The translations under genes and the position numbers were made by a program. Below, piece by piece: positions 17,867-27,409 of a DNA stretch of 64,000 nucleotides. The notes below the pieces were generated by a model. The model was not told where the DNA came from. It saw only the letters and a program-made list of their open reading frames with translations, and searched no databases. This DNA comes from Paenibacillus camelliae (GTDB lineage: Bacteria > Bacillota > Bacilli > Paenibacillales > Paenibacillaceae). Position 1 is the stretch's first letter. Each line of letters begins with the position of its first letter. Where the stretch lies: positions 124,001 to 188,000 of the forward strand of contig NZ_JAMBNY010000007.1 of NCBI RefSeq assembly GCF_023715345.1. Reading direction: 5' to 3'.

Positions 17867-18580
17867 GTGGAAAAATTAATTCTTCTTGTTGAAGATGATC
17901 GAGAGATTAATCAGTTAGTGAAGAGTCAACTGGAGCAGGAAGCATTTAAGGTTGTAACAGCATATAACGGTGAGGATGCCTTACACCTGCTGCAGCAGCA
18001 TGAGATAGATTTAGTATTGCTTGATCTAATGCTTCCCAAGCTTAATGGATTAGAAGTACTGAAGCAGATACGTTCCACTAAGCATATACCTGTGCTTATC
18101 ATCTCTGCGAAGGATAGTGAACTGGATAAAGCGCTAGGACTGGGCTTTGGGGCTGATGATTACATAAGCAAGCCGTTTTCATTGATCGAGCTTGTTGCAA
18201 GAGTTCATGCAGCTATTCGCAGAGCTACGCAATATGCGGTACCAGCTGAACCAATGCAGCGTGAGTCAGTAGCAGTTGATAGCCTGCAGTATAAAGACCT
18301 TACATTGGATATGGCAACATTTACCGCACAGGTAGAGGCACGAACGGTTCAGCTTACCTCAAAGGAGTTTCAAATTCTAAAGCTATTTATGACGAATCCG
18401 CGAAGAGTTTTCACGAAGGAGCAAATCTTTCATTTCATATGGGAAGAAGATTATTACGGTAGTGAGAATGTTATTAATGTTCATATTCGCAGACTTCGGG
18501 AAAAAATCGAGCAGGACCCATCTAACCCTCAATATATTCGTACGATCTGGGGCATTGGCTATAAGCTAGGTGATGCATAA
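17867..18580 (+). CDS. OmpR-family response regulator
   Basis: 237 residues from a GTG start with GGAAG upstream. The receiver domain has LVEDDREI, phospho-acceptor D53 (LLDLMLPKLNG) and the conserved KPFS. The winged helix (about 135-235) has LTSKEFQILKLF and VINVHIRRLREKIE. The stop overlaps the kinase ATG. The ABC genes at 19651 and 20567 are the likely target, as in bacitracin/lantibiotic resistance modules. Confidence 0.93.
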   Translation: MEKLILLVEDDREINQLVKSQLEQEAFKVVTAYNGEDALHLLQQHEIDLVLLDLMLPKLNGLEVLKQIRSTKHIPVLIISAKDSELDKALGLGFGADDYISKPFSLIELVARVHAAIRRATQYAVPAEPMQRESVAVDSLQYKDLTLDMATFTAQVEARTVQLTSKEFQILKLFMTNPRRVFTKEQIFHFIWEEDYYGSENVINVHIRRLREKIEQDPSNPQYIRTIWGIGYKLGDA

Positions 18581-19515
18581 TGACGACAGTATTCATCATC
18601 ATTATTGCTGCACTACTTGTCGTTGTTGGCTTGCAGTATGCAGCTCACATGACGTTAAAAAAGAAGCTTACACAGATGTCGATGGAGCTTGCACGTATTG
18701 TTGAGAATGAAAGTGCGGAAAAGCTGCTAATCCATACTGATCAATCAGTGGTAAAGAAGCTATTGATTGGAATCAATCGATTGCTTGATCATAATCAGCG
18801 GGTAATTGCAGACTATAACCGAACGAAAGACAGCTTAAAGAAGATGACATCGAATATGTCGCATGATATGAGAACCCCGCTAACTGTTATATTAGGCTAC
18901 GTAGAGAGGTTAAAGCATGATCAAGTGATGACCGATGAGCAAAGGGAAGAGATTATCGGGCGGTTACATAGCAAGATCGAAAATATTATTGTTCTACTTA
19001 ATCAGTTTTTTGAGCTCGTTAAGCTAGAATCAGAGGATTATACGATGCCCTTAAGCAGACTATGCATGAACGAAGTCTGCAGGAAGAGCGTGCTTGAGCA
19101 TTATGAGCTGCTGCAGTCGAAGCAGCTTAAAGTAGAAATCGACATACCTGAGGAGAATTTGTACATGCTCGGTAATGAGACGGCCGTTCAACGCATCTTA
19201 AGTAACTTGATATCGAATGCCATCCGTTATGGAAGTGACGGCGGTGTATTTGGCTTAACATTAAGGGAAGCGGGAGATCAAGTAGAGATCGAAGTGTGGG
19301 ATCGAGGCAAAGGTATAGATGAGATTCATCAAAGCCGTGTGTTTGATCGTCTCTACACGCTGGACGATGCTAGAAATCCCAACTTTCAAGGGAGCGGGAT
19401 CGGTCTGAGCATTACGAAGCAATTAACCGAAGCAATGAAGGGAACGATTCGTCTCTCGAGCAAGCCATATGAAAAAACAGCGTTCACATGCACATTTCAG
19501 CGCATGATGTACTAA
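18580..19515 (+). CDS. Sensor histidine kinase with a single N-terminal TM helix
   Basis: 311 residues. Only one TM helix (about 3-25) precedes the cytoplasmic part, so no extracellular sensor exists and the signal probably comes through a partner such as the adjacent transporter. The H-box MSHDMRTPLTV has H95, the N-box is SNLISNAIRYG, the G1 box is DRGKGI and the G2 box is GSGIGLSIT. The start overlaps the regulator stop (TAATG). The architecture resembles kinases coupled to ABC transporters of the BcrA/LanF type. Confidence 0.9.
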   Translation: MTTVFIIIIAALLVVVGLQYAAHMTLKKKLTQMSMELARIVENESAEKLLIHTDQSVVKKLLIGINRLLDHNQRVIADYNRTKDSLKKMTSNMSHDMRTPLTVILGYVERLKHDQVMTDEQREEIIGRLHSKIENIIVLLNQFFELVKLESEDYTMPLSRLCMNEVCRKSVLEHYELLQSKQLKVEIDIPEENLYMLGNETAVQRILSNLISNAIRYGSDGGVFGLTLREAGDQVEIEVWDRGKGIDEIHQSRVFDRLYTLDDARNPNFQGSGIGLSITKQLTEAMKGTIRLSSKPYEKTAFTCTFQRMMY

Positions 19516-19524
19516 TGGTTATAG

Positions 19525-19557
19525 GAGAGGTTGTTCATAGGAGCAGCCTCTCTTTTT
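19525..19557 (+). terminator. Intrinsic terminator after the kinase gene
   Basis: A 12-bp stem GAGAGGTTGTTC / GAGCAGCCTCTC (19525-19536, 19541-19552, with G-U pairs) and a 4-nt loop, followed by five T. The ABC genes downstream must therefore have their own promoter. Confidence 0.85.
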
Positions 19558-19573
19558 GTAATTTCAGCTGAGC

Positions 19574-19605
19574 TTAAGAAATTTGTAAGGAATGCGAAAG
19601 AAATA
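19574..19605. promoter_or_regulatory. Candidate operator: three 11-bp phased direct repeats
   Basis: TTAAGAAATTT (19574), GTAAGGAATGC (19585) and GAAAGAAATAT (19596) follow at exact 11-bp intervals, with the core (T/A)AAG(A/G)AAT. One-turn spacing is the arrangement OmpR-family dimers bind. It lies between the kinase terminator and the ABC operon, so the regulator encoded at 17867 is the natural candidate. Confidence 0.5.
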
Positions 19606-19650
19606 TGTTGAAAGTGAGCTGTAATATGAAGGAAAAGGAGGAGGGTTCGC

Positions 19651-20574
19651 ATGGATCAAATCATTAAAACGACAGGACTTACTAAGCGTGCAAAGGACAG
19701 AGTACTGGCTGAAAATATTCAGCTTGATGTATACAAGGGTGAAATATACGGCTTGCTAGGAAAGAATGGGGCAGGAAAAACGACCATCATGAAGATGCTT
19801 GTTGGTATGACTACGCCTTCGAGCGGTGAAATTGCACTGTTTGGAAAAAGTTTTAATGAGCATTCGAAGTCACTGTTAAGAAGAGTAGGCAGCTTAATTG
19901 AATATCCTACCTTTTATGAGCATTTGACGGCAATGGAAAACTTGCAGCTGCACTGTGAGTATTTAGGATATTACGATGAGCAAGGGATAAAGCATGTATT
20001 AGATTTAGTTCAGCTTAAGGGCATAGAGAATAAGAAGGTTAAGGAGTTTTCGCTTGGGATGAAGCAGCGTCTCGGGCTAGCGCGTGCAATGGTTGCTAAG
20101 CCGGAGCTTATTATATTAGATGAGCCGACCAATGGACTCGACCCTATTGGCATTAAAGATATTCGTGATCTTATTCTAGTGCTGAATAAGGAATATGGCA
20201 TTACGTTCCTGCTATCTAGTCACATATTAGGTGAGATGGAACAGGTCGTTGATCGAATTGGTGTGATTGAGCAAGGTCGACTTATTAAGCAGGTTGCATT
20301 GGAGGAAATACGCAAGCAGCATACCGATTATATTGAGCTGCTTACCACCGATGCCAAGCGAACGGTGTACTTGCTTGAGGATCAGCTCGGCATTTCGAAT
20401 ATGAAGCTTGTTCAAGGGGATCGTATTCGTATCTATGATCTGACCTATACACAGCAGCAAATTTCAAGGATGCTCATTGAGCATAATATAGGGCTTGAAG
20501 AAATACAAAAGCGGAATAGCTCGCTCGAGGATTATTTCTATAAGCTTATTCATGGGGGTGGAAGTCATGATTAA
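19651..20574 (+). CDS. ABC transporter ATPase, BcrA/CcmA type
   Basis: 307 residues. Walker A is GKNGAGKTT, the signature is FSLGMKQRLGLARAM and Walker B is LIILDEPTNGLDP, followed by the SSH switch. The C-terminal ~90 residues beyond the ATPase core are typical of the bacitracin/lantibiotic self-protection type (BcrA, LanF). SD AAGGAGGAGGG is strong. The permease gene overlaps it by 8 bp. Proposed role: export or release of a cell-envelope-active peptide, under control of the preceding two-component system. Confidence 0.9.
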   Translation: MDQIIKTTGLTKRAKDRVLAENIQLDVYKGEIYGLLGKNGAGKTTIMKMLVGMTTPSSGEIALFGKSFNEHSKSLLRRVGSLIEYPTFYEHLTAMENLQLHCEYLGYYDEQGIKHVLDLVQLKGIENKKVKEFSLGMKQRLGLARAMVAKPELIILDEPTNGLDPIGIKDIRDLILVLNKEYGITFLLSSHILGEMEQVVDRIGVIEQGRLIKQVALEEIRKQHTDYIELLTTDAKRTVYLLEDQLGISNMKLVQGDRIRIYDLTYTQQQISRMLIEHNIGLEEIQKRNSSLEDYFYKLIHGGGSHD

Positions 20575-21244
20575 ATATATGCGTTTAGAATGGCGAAAGC
20601 TTGATCGATTAAATGTATGGATTGAATTATCGATTTACTTTATCATTATGATGTTTTTACCGACTTTTTTTATTAACGTGGTTCTTCCAGAATACGGTCA
20701 AAGCTTTACACAAGCGATTGAGCTAAACAGCTATATACAGATGGGGATTGTTTTATTTGGCGGATCATTAATTAATCATGTTTTCATCGAGCAATATAAA
20801 AACAAAACGATGGCCTTATCATTCGGTTACCCCATAAGTCGTAAAACATTGTTTACCGCTAAAATTTTGTTTATAGCAGCAGCTGTATTCGCCGCTTCGA
20901 TTATTTCCTTCATATTATCTGGTCTTTCAACTTATGTCATTAACTTGTTCGCTCCATTTATTGAAGGCCCACTAAGCGCAGCAGATGTTATCCAGTATGC
21001 TGGTACAATGCTCACCCGTTCACTGCTTATTACGGTGATTAGCTTTGTTCCTTTATTTTTATTTGGAATTTGGAAAAGAGCAGTGGTTCCTACCATCGTA
21101 TGCTCAATTGGTTCGATGCAGTTACCTAATTTCTCTTCCTTCCTTCATGTTCATCCAGAGACTGTTGTTGCCGTGCTTGCCGTATTAGGTGCAGTTAGCT
21201 TGACAGCTTCCATACTAACAGCGGAGAAGCTTGGAGAGGTGTAA
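20567..21244 (+). CDS. ABC-2 type permease subunit
   Basis: 225 residues from ATG 20567 (SD GGGGGTGG); a longer frame from 20495 lies inside the ATPase gene. About six TM helices follow the N-terminal MRLEWRKLDRLNVW, a typical start of BcrB/LanE-like permeases. The ATPase overlap indicates translational coupling. Only one permease gene is present, so it would act as a homodimer. Confidence 0.82.
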   Translation: MIKYMRLEWRKLDRLNVWIELSIYFIIMMFLPTFFINVVLPEYGQSFTQAIELNSYIQMGIVLFGGSLINHVFIEQYKNKTMALSFGYPISRKTLFTAKILFIAAAVFAASIISFILSGLSTYVINLFAPFIEGPLSAADVIQYAGTMLTRSLLITVISFVPLFLFGIWKRAVVPTIVCSIGSMQLPNFSSFLHVHPETVVAVLAVLGAVSLTASILTAEKLGEV

Positions 21245-21359
21245 TGTTTCAGTTGGAATTATGAGGTAAGTAATAAATATCGATAACCTTATCCTTTGAC
21301 GGTATGAAATTGTTCCAGTTGGAAATATTATAAATAATTCTAATGAGGAGCTGATAAGG

Positions 21360-21572
21360 ATGAGAACTCTAGATGCTATCGCGTTAACTTTACTGATCGT
21401 AGGAGGACTTAACTGGTTGTTAGTTGGTCTGTTCCAGTTTGATTTGGTAGCTGCGATCTTTGGTGGCCAAGATTCTGTTCTATCTAGAATTATTTATGTC
21501 CTTGTAGGACTGTGTGCGATTTACTCGTTCAAGTTTTATGGACATCAAAGAGCAGAAGAACACGCAAGATAA
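21360..21572 (+). CDS. DUF378 small membrane protein
   Basis: 70 residues, two TM helices. The sequence ALTLLIVGGLNWLLVGLF followed by DLVAAIFGG and RIIYVLVGLCAIY is the DUF378 pattern, often seen in stress- or sporulation-linked small proteins of Bacilli. The function is unknown. GAGGAG and TAAGG precede the ATG. Confidence 0.88.
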   Translation: MRTLDAIALTLLIVGGLNWLLVGLFQFDLVAAIFGGQDSVLSRIIYVLVGLCAIYSFKFYGHQRAEEHAR

Positions 21573-21588
21573 TTCAATATTTATTAAT

Positions 21589-21637
21589 AGGGATGTCCTG
21601 ATCGGTTCAAGTGCGATTAGGATTTCCCTTATTTTTT
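21589..21637 (+). terminator. Probable terminator after the DUF378 gene
   Basis: AGGGATGTCCT (21589-21599) pairs with AGGATTTCCCT (21619-21629) with two mismatches, and TATTTTTT follows. The SD of the next gene begins at its end. Confidence 0.6.
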
Positions 21638-21649
21638 GGAGGTTAGAAG

Positions 21650-22003
21650 ATGACAAGCTTAATTATTAAATTATTTTCCGTACCTATTGGAATAATAATA
21701 GCTTCATGGATCTTTCCAAACGTAGAATATACCAGATTATATCAGCCCATAATCGTTGGTCTAATTTCTGCAGGCGTAGGGTTGATTATGGAGTTTATCA
21801 TATTAAGAAGAAAGACATTATGGCTAAGCACATTTTCAGATTTAATTGTGAGCTGGGTTATCGTATTTGGGATTTCGTTAATGTTTAATACTGCGTATGT
21901 CAGCATTTGGGGCGCATTCTGGACAGCTGTACTGCTAACTGTTATGGAATATTTCCTGCACCGTTTCTTAATCGAAAAGGGCTTAACAAAAAAACATGCG
22001 TAA
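21650..22003 (+). CDS. DUF2512 (YndM-like) membrane protein
   Basis: 117 residues, four TM helices. The conserved start SLIIKLFSVPIGIIIASWIFPNV and the segment LWLSTFSDLIVSWVIV match DUF2512/YndM, small membrane proteins of Bacillales with no assigned activity. SD GGAGGT is optimal. Confidence 0.8.
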   Translation: MTSLIIKLFSVPIGIIIASWIFPNVEYTRLYQPIIVGLISAGVGLIMEFIILRRKTLWLSTFSDLIVSWVIVFGISLMFNTAYVSIWGAFWTAVLLTVMEYFLHRFLIEKGLTKKHA

Positions 22004-22078
22004 TATATGACTGAAATTATTAAAACAGTCATAACATAATCGGTGATCAACGCCATATCACCTATTTGGAGGAGAATA

Positions 22079-22930
22079 ATGGATACAGAAACGTCTATGT
22101 CATATGGAAGTGATTATCACCCTCTTCCAATGGTTTCACTCAAAAATGGCACTGAGCAGGAGGTTGCACACCATGTGTGGTGCAAAACGATACAAATCGT
22201 CAATATTTGCGGAATTAAGGATGAGAACAGTGGGGACTGGGTGCTAGTTGATGCCGGTATGCCAGGCTCTTCTCAGCAAATCATTGCTGCCTGTGAAGAA
22301 CAATTTGGAGCTGGCAATAAGCCGAAATGTATTATATTAACCCATGGGCATTTTGACCATGTCGGCGCGATTATTGAGCTCATCGAGCATTGGCAGGTGC
22401 CTGTCTATGCTCATGAGCTGGAGCTTCCGTTCTTAACGGGGAAAAGCAGCTACCCTGCACCAGATACGTCCGTCGAAGGCGGGCTGGTAGCGAAGCTAAG
22501 CTTTACCTTTCCAATCGAGCCAATTCAACTAGGGAAGCAGGTTCAAGTTCTCCCTACTGATGGCAGCGTTCCATTCCTAACAGAGTGGAGATGGCTGCAT
22601 ACCCCTGGCCATGCTCCGGGTCATATCTCACTGTTTAGGGAGAAGGATCGCGTCCTAGTTGCAGGAGATGCCTTTGTCACGGTAAAGCAGGATGAGCTGT
22701 ATAAAGTGCTTACTCAAGAACTAGAGGTACAAGGTCCTCCGCGATACTTGACTACAGATTGGAAGCAAGCGAAGCAATCAGTCATCCTGCTGGAGCAGCT
22801 ACAGCCATCCGCTGTTGTAACAGGTCATGGCATGCCGATTAACGGTCAGGAACTAAAAGAAGGACTCAGTCGCCTAGTAGCAAACTTCGATAATCTAGCC
22901 GTGCCCGATTATGGGAAGTATGTTCAGTAG
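22079..22930 (+). CDS. Metallo-beta-lactamase-fold hydrolase
   Basis: 283 residues from ATG 22079 (TTGGAGGAG 5 nt upstream); an upstream ATG at 22043 lacks an SD. The metal-binding motif is THGHFDH, with further ligands in HTPGHAPGH, AGDAF and TGHGMP, so the full binuclear site of the glyoxalase II/MBL group is present. It is cytosolic. The substrate is unknown. Family B repeats begin about 25 bp downstream. Confidence 0.9.
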   Translation: MDTETSMSYGSDYHPLPMVSLKNGTEQEVAHHVWCKTIQIVNICGIKDENSGDWVLVDAGMPGSSQQIIAACEEQFGAGNKPKCIILTHGHFDHVGAIIELIEHWQVPVYAHELELPFLTGKSSYPAPDTSVEGGLVAKLSFTFPIEPIQLGKQVQVLPTDGSVPFLTEWRWLHTPGHAPGHISLFREKDRVLVAGDAFVTVKQDELYKVLTQELEVQGPPRYLTTDWKQAKQSVILLEQLQPSAVVTGHGMPINGQELKEGLSRLVANFDNLAVPDYGKYVQ

Positions 22931-22954
22931 AAAATAACAACCCACAAGACACCC

Positions 22955-23182
22955 CAGAGGAGTAATGGTGAGGTGTAAACATCGTGGTACACCTAAGAAG
23001 CCGCTACAGCGGAGTAATGGTGAGAGTGACTACGTTGCAACAACTCACGAAAGACCCCAGCGGAGTAAATAGTGAGAGTGGAAAAGCGAAGCGGTTGCCT
23101 TTGTCCTCTGATTTCTACATTAAATATACTTCAAGAATTCAGAGAACAACAGCAATTGAAACCTCACTATTTACGGAGCGCC
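22955..23182. repeat. Family B hairpin repeat, short version (3 left units + 1 right unit)
   Basis: Units beginning CAG(A/C)GGAGTAA start at 22955, 23007 and 23058 (52- and 51-bp spacing). A single inverted unit ends at 23182 with ACGGAGCGCC. AAATAGTGAG (23067-23076) pairs perfectly with CTCACTATTT (23163-23172), and the centre has TCCTCTGATTTCT facing TTCAGAGAAC. Together with the adjacent terminator it fills the gap between the MBL gene and the regulator. No coding potential is evident. Confidence 0.8.
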
Positions 23183-23189
23183 AAAACCA

Positions 23190-23231
23190 AGCAGGGCACT
23201 CAAAGTTTTCATCGACTTTGAGTGCCCTGCT
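23190..23231. terminator. Strong terminator for the minus-strand regulator gene
   Basis: A perfect 17-bp stem (23190-23206 with 23215-23231) and an 8-nt loop, 3 bp after the stop of the minus-strand gene. In that direction TTGGTTTT follows. It would also stop plus-strand transcription through the repeat. Confidence 0.85.
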
Positions 23232-23233
23232 TC

Positions 23234-24151
23234 TTATCGTTCATGAACATCGTACAACACACGCGTAAGTAAATTCTGACTGTAGTTGCCAAAGCTTTTT
23301 CCGAAGATCGTTAAGCCTCCTTTATTTTGAGAGTGCTCAGGGATCGCTATTCGGAAGGTAAGGTCGCTTTTATAATCAAGCTTAATATGTGAAAGTGTAA
23401 TGTTCGAGATACGACAGCCATCAATAAAGCTGCCATCATTCGTAATTCGAATAAGCTTTAGCATACCGTATTGATTCAAATGTGGCGGCCACCAATCTGG
23501 AGTGAAATTTCCACGCATATCCCCGAAATCCCCTGGGCTGGTCCACGAGCCTATCTCAACATTATTTAAGTAAAAATATATATCTGACGGAAAATGATTG
23601 TTGTAGCCAGGTGCCTCGGAGCTTAGCTCCATAGAGAATTGAATCTCCTTGAAGGTCTGATTTGGCTTTAAGTAATTTGGGATGCGATATTCAAGATAGC
23701 CTTCAGTAAGCCAAATAATTTCTGCATGAATTCTTTGCGGATCTGCAAAAAATCTAGGGTCATCAAAATCACCGATAATGCTATCCTTCGTTGCCAAGCC
23801 ACAGGTAGGCGTTGCAAAGTAGTTGCTAAAATGCCCTACCTCAATATCTACCTCATACAAATTTTCTTTCTCACTACTACGCATATCAACAAGAAGCTTA
23901 TCTTCGTTCAAATAACACATTTTTTGAATGCCGTGCTTGCCAACGGTGGAGTTGATCTGAATGATACCGCTTTCTTCAAGCTTTTTAATATGCATCGTAA
24001 TTGCACCATTAGAAAGCTTAAGCTCGCTAGCAAGCTCGTTAAGATTCATGGAAGAATTGCGGATTAGCAGCTCAATGATTTGAATGCGAACCTCTGAGCT
24101 GAGCGCCTTAAAGATTGGCAAGCCACTCATTAAATCTTTAATATAGATCAT
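23234..24151 (-). CDS. ArsR-type winged-helix regulator with sensory C-terminal domain
   Basis: 305 residues. Residues about 1-85 are an ArsR-like winged HTH (FKALSSEVRIQIIELL, then LNELASELKLSNGAITMHIKKLEESGII). The remaining ~215 residues are beta-rich with many aromatics (SFTPDWWPPHLNQYG-like) and resemble a carbohydrate-binding jelly roll; I cannot name the family. It is divergent from the arabinofuranosidase operon and is the obvious candidate for its sugar-responsive control. Confidence 0.75.
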   Translation of the reverse strand: MIYIKDLMSGLPIFKALSSEVRIQIIELLIRNSSMNLNELASELKLSNGAITMHIKKLEESGIIQINSTVGKHGIQKMCYLNEDKLLVDMRSSEKENLYEVDIEVGHFSNYFATPTCGLATKDSIIGDFDDPRFFADPQRIHAEIIWLTEGYLEYRIPNYLKPNQTFKEIQFSMELSSEAPGYNNHFPSDIYFYLNNVEIGSWTSPGDFGDMRGNFTPDWWPPHLNQYGMLKLIRITNDGSFIDGCRISNITLSHIKLDYKSDLTFRIAIPEHSQNKGGLTIFGKSFGNYSQNLLTRVLYDVHER

Positions 24152-24294
24152 CTCGATAGCTCCTTATCGTTATTTGTTTTCATCATATACGAAGCAGTAG
24201 CTGAAAGAAAGGGTAAAAGCTAAGGGAAATGATATTTACTTTATACTTCATTAAAACAAACATAGTACTTTCGGTAGAAGTTTGTTGAAATATT

Positions 24295-24313
24295 AGTGTC
24301 GAAGATTAACACT
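24295..24313. promoter_or_regulatory. Candidate operator palindrome upstream of abfA
   Basis: AGTGT (24295-24299) and ACACT (24309-24313) form an inverted repeat with a 9-bp spacer, 34 bp upstream of the predicted -35 box and between the two divergent genes. Confidence 0.35.
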
Positions 24314-24346
24314 TTAGGTTCTTTTGAATTATTTCACATTTATGTG

Positions 24347-24375
24347 TTTACAAAAGATTTTTCATATGCTATTTT
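24347..24375 (+). promoter_or_regulatory. SigA promoter of the arabinoside operon
   Basis: -35 TTTACA (24347-24352) and -10 TATTTT (24370-24375), spacing exactly 17 bp. Confidence 0.65.
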
Positions 24376-24380
24376 ATTCC

Positions 24381-24394
24381 TGCAAACGCATTCA
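24381..24394 (+). promoter_or_regulatory. Candidate CcpA site (cre) at the abfA start region
   Basis: TGCAAACGCATTCA fits the degenerate cre pattern TGNAANCGNWNNCW at every fixed position. It lies just downstream of the -10 box, where CcpA binding would block initiation. Confidence 0.5.
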
Positions 24395-24424
24395 AAACTA
24401 ATACAGGCGTAAAGAGAGGGATAG

Positions 24425-25948
<1,524 letters not shown>

Positions 25949-25964
25949 TTTTAGGGGGTCATTC

Positions 25965-27314
25965 ATGATGAAAAAATGGTTAAGTCTAAGTCTGGCATTA
26001 ATGCTTGTGGTGATGACAGCAGCAGCTTGCTCTGGTGGTTCAAAAGGCTCTGGAGGCAGTACGGGGGAAGCACAGGAGTCAATTATTGACGGGGGTGCTG
26101 GTGAATCCGCGACAGAGCTATCTTACTGGACGTTTGTCGAGCTTCATGGACAGCATTTTGAAAAGATGCTAACGAAGTGGAATGCAGAAAACACGGATCG
26201 TCAGATTAAGCTGAATGTATCCGTTATGCCCTATGATGATATGCATAACAAGCTTAGCATCGCACTGCAAACAGGTGTAGGTGCACCAGATCTAGCTGAT
26301 ATTGAGCTTGGAAAATTTCCCGATTTCTTATCAGGAACTCCACAGCTAGAGCCACTTAACGATGTCATTGATCCATACCGTGATACGTTAGTACAATCAC
26401 GTGTAGATCTTTACAGTAAGGACGGTCAAAACTACGGTGCTCCTACTCACGTCGGCGCATCCGTTGCGTTCTACAACGTAGAGGTGCTAGAGGAAGCTGG
26501 CGTCAATTACGAGGATATCGTGACTTGGGCAGATTATAAAGCTGCTGGTCTTAAAGTATATGAGGCTACTGGTAAAACGATGGGCACTGCTGATACAAGC
26601 GCACTTTGGCAGCTATCTCAACTACTTGCACAGCAAGGCACAGACTTAACCGATTCTAATGGAACCCCTCAAGTGAACACACCTGAAGCGATTCGTGCTT
26701 TAGAGATGATTCAGGATTTACAGCAGAATAATATTGTTTCAACGATTGCAGGCGGTCAGCCAGATACAGAGGAAGCCTATGGTGAATATAACTCAGGCAA
26801 CTATGTATCTGCGTTTATGCCGCTATGGTTTATGTCCCGTTACGTCAACTATATGGGTGATTTGTCTGGCAAAATAGCGATTGCGCCTATCCCAGTGCTT
26901 GAAGCGGGAATGCCGGCATCCGTTGGTGGCGGCGGTACGGGAACGGTCGTAACGAAGACAGCCAAGGACGTGCAGCTTGCGAAAGAGTTCCTAGCTTTTG
27001 CTAAGCTGACGGAGGATGCCAATATTGAAATATGGAATACGCTTGGCTTTGATCCAGTTAATATGGGCGTGTGGGATATGAATGATGTAACACATAATCC
27101 AGATAACACGTTCGTGCAATATTTTGTGAACAATCCATTCGACGTATTGAATGAGATTAGAGATGAGATTCAATTGATTAAGTCTACATCCGCTTCCCCA
27201 ACAATTAATAACGTGCTTGGAACCATCACCTTGAATGAGATTTTCGAGGATGGACGTGATGTAACAGAGGCGCTGAACGATGCACAGGAGCAAATTGAAC
27301 AAGAGCTTCAATAA
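25965..27314 (+). CDS. Sugar ABC transporter substrate-binding lipoprotein
   Basis: 449 residues. A lipoprotein signal peptide with lipobox TAAAC (C22) and a Gly/Ser-rich linker is followed by a cluster-B type solute-binding fold (LSYWTFVELHGQHFEKMLTKWN... start). The position after abfA suggests an arabinose-oligosaccharide ligand, comparable to AraN of B. subtilis, but this is inferred from context. SD AGGGGG. A strong terminator and family A repeats separate it from its permeases. Confidence 0.9.
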   Translation: MMKKWLSLSLALMLVVMTAAACSGGSKGSGGSTGEAQESIIDGGAGESATELSYWTFVELHGQHFEKMLTKWNAENTDRQIKLNVSVMPYDDMHNKLSIALQTGVGAPDLADIELGKFPDFLSGTPQLEPLNDVIDPYRDTLVQSRVDLYSKDGQNYGAPTHVGASVAFYNVEVLEEAGVNYEDIVTWADYKAAGLKVYEATGKTMGTADTSALWQLSQLLAQQGTDLTDSNGTPQVNTPEAIRALEMIQDLQQNNIVSTIAGGQPDTEEAYGEYNSGNYVSAFMPLWFMSRYVNYMGDLSGKIAIAPIPVLEAGMPASVGGGGTGTVVTKTAKDVQLAKEFLAFAKLTEDANIEIWNTLGFDPVNMGVWDMNDVTHNPDNTFVQYFVNNPFDVLNEIRDEIQLIKSTSASPTINNVLGTITLNEIFEDGRDVTEALNDAQEQIEQELQ

Positions 27315-27328
27315 TTGCTCGTCATCAT

Positions 27329-27404
27329 AAAGCCGCGAGATGAATGCAGAGAGCTTACTACTTCTTAGTTTGCGCTTTAGCTGCCAGCTCGCGGCTTTTT
27401 CTTT
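27329..27404 (+). terminator. Strong intrinsic terminator after the binding-protein gene
   Basis: AAAGCCGCGAG (27329-27339) pairs perfectly with CTCGCGGCTTT (27388-27398), ending in TTTTTCTTT. It falls inside a single transport locus, so it should make the binding protein more abundant than the permeases. Confidence 0.85.
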
Positions 27405-27409
27405 AGATG

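Noticed and set aside
22984..23268. Plus-strand 94-codon frame downstream of the MBL gene
   Set aside because: It runs through family B repeats and the terminator into the antisense of the regulator; no SD.
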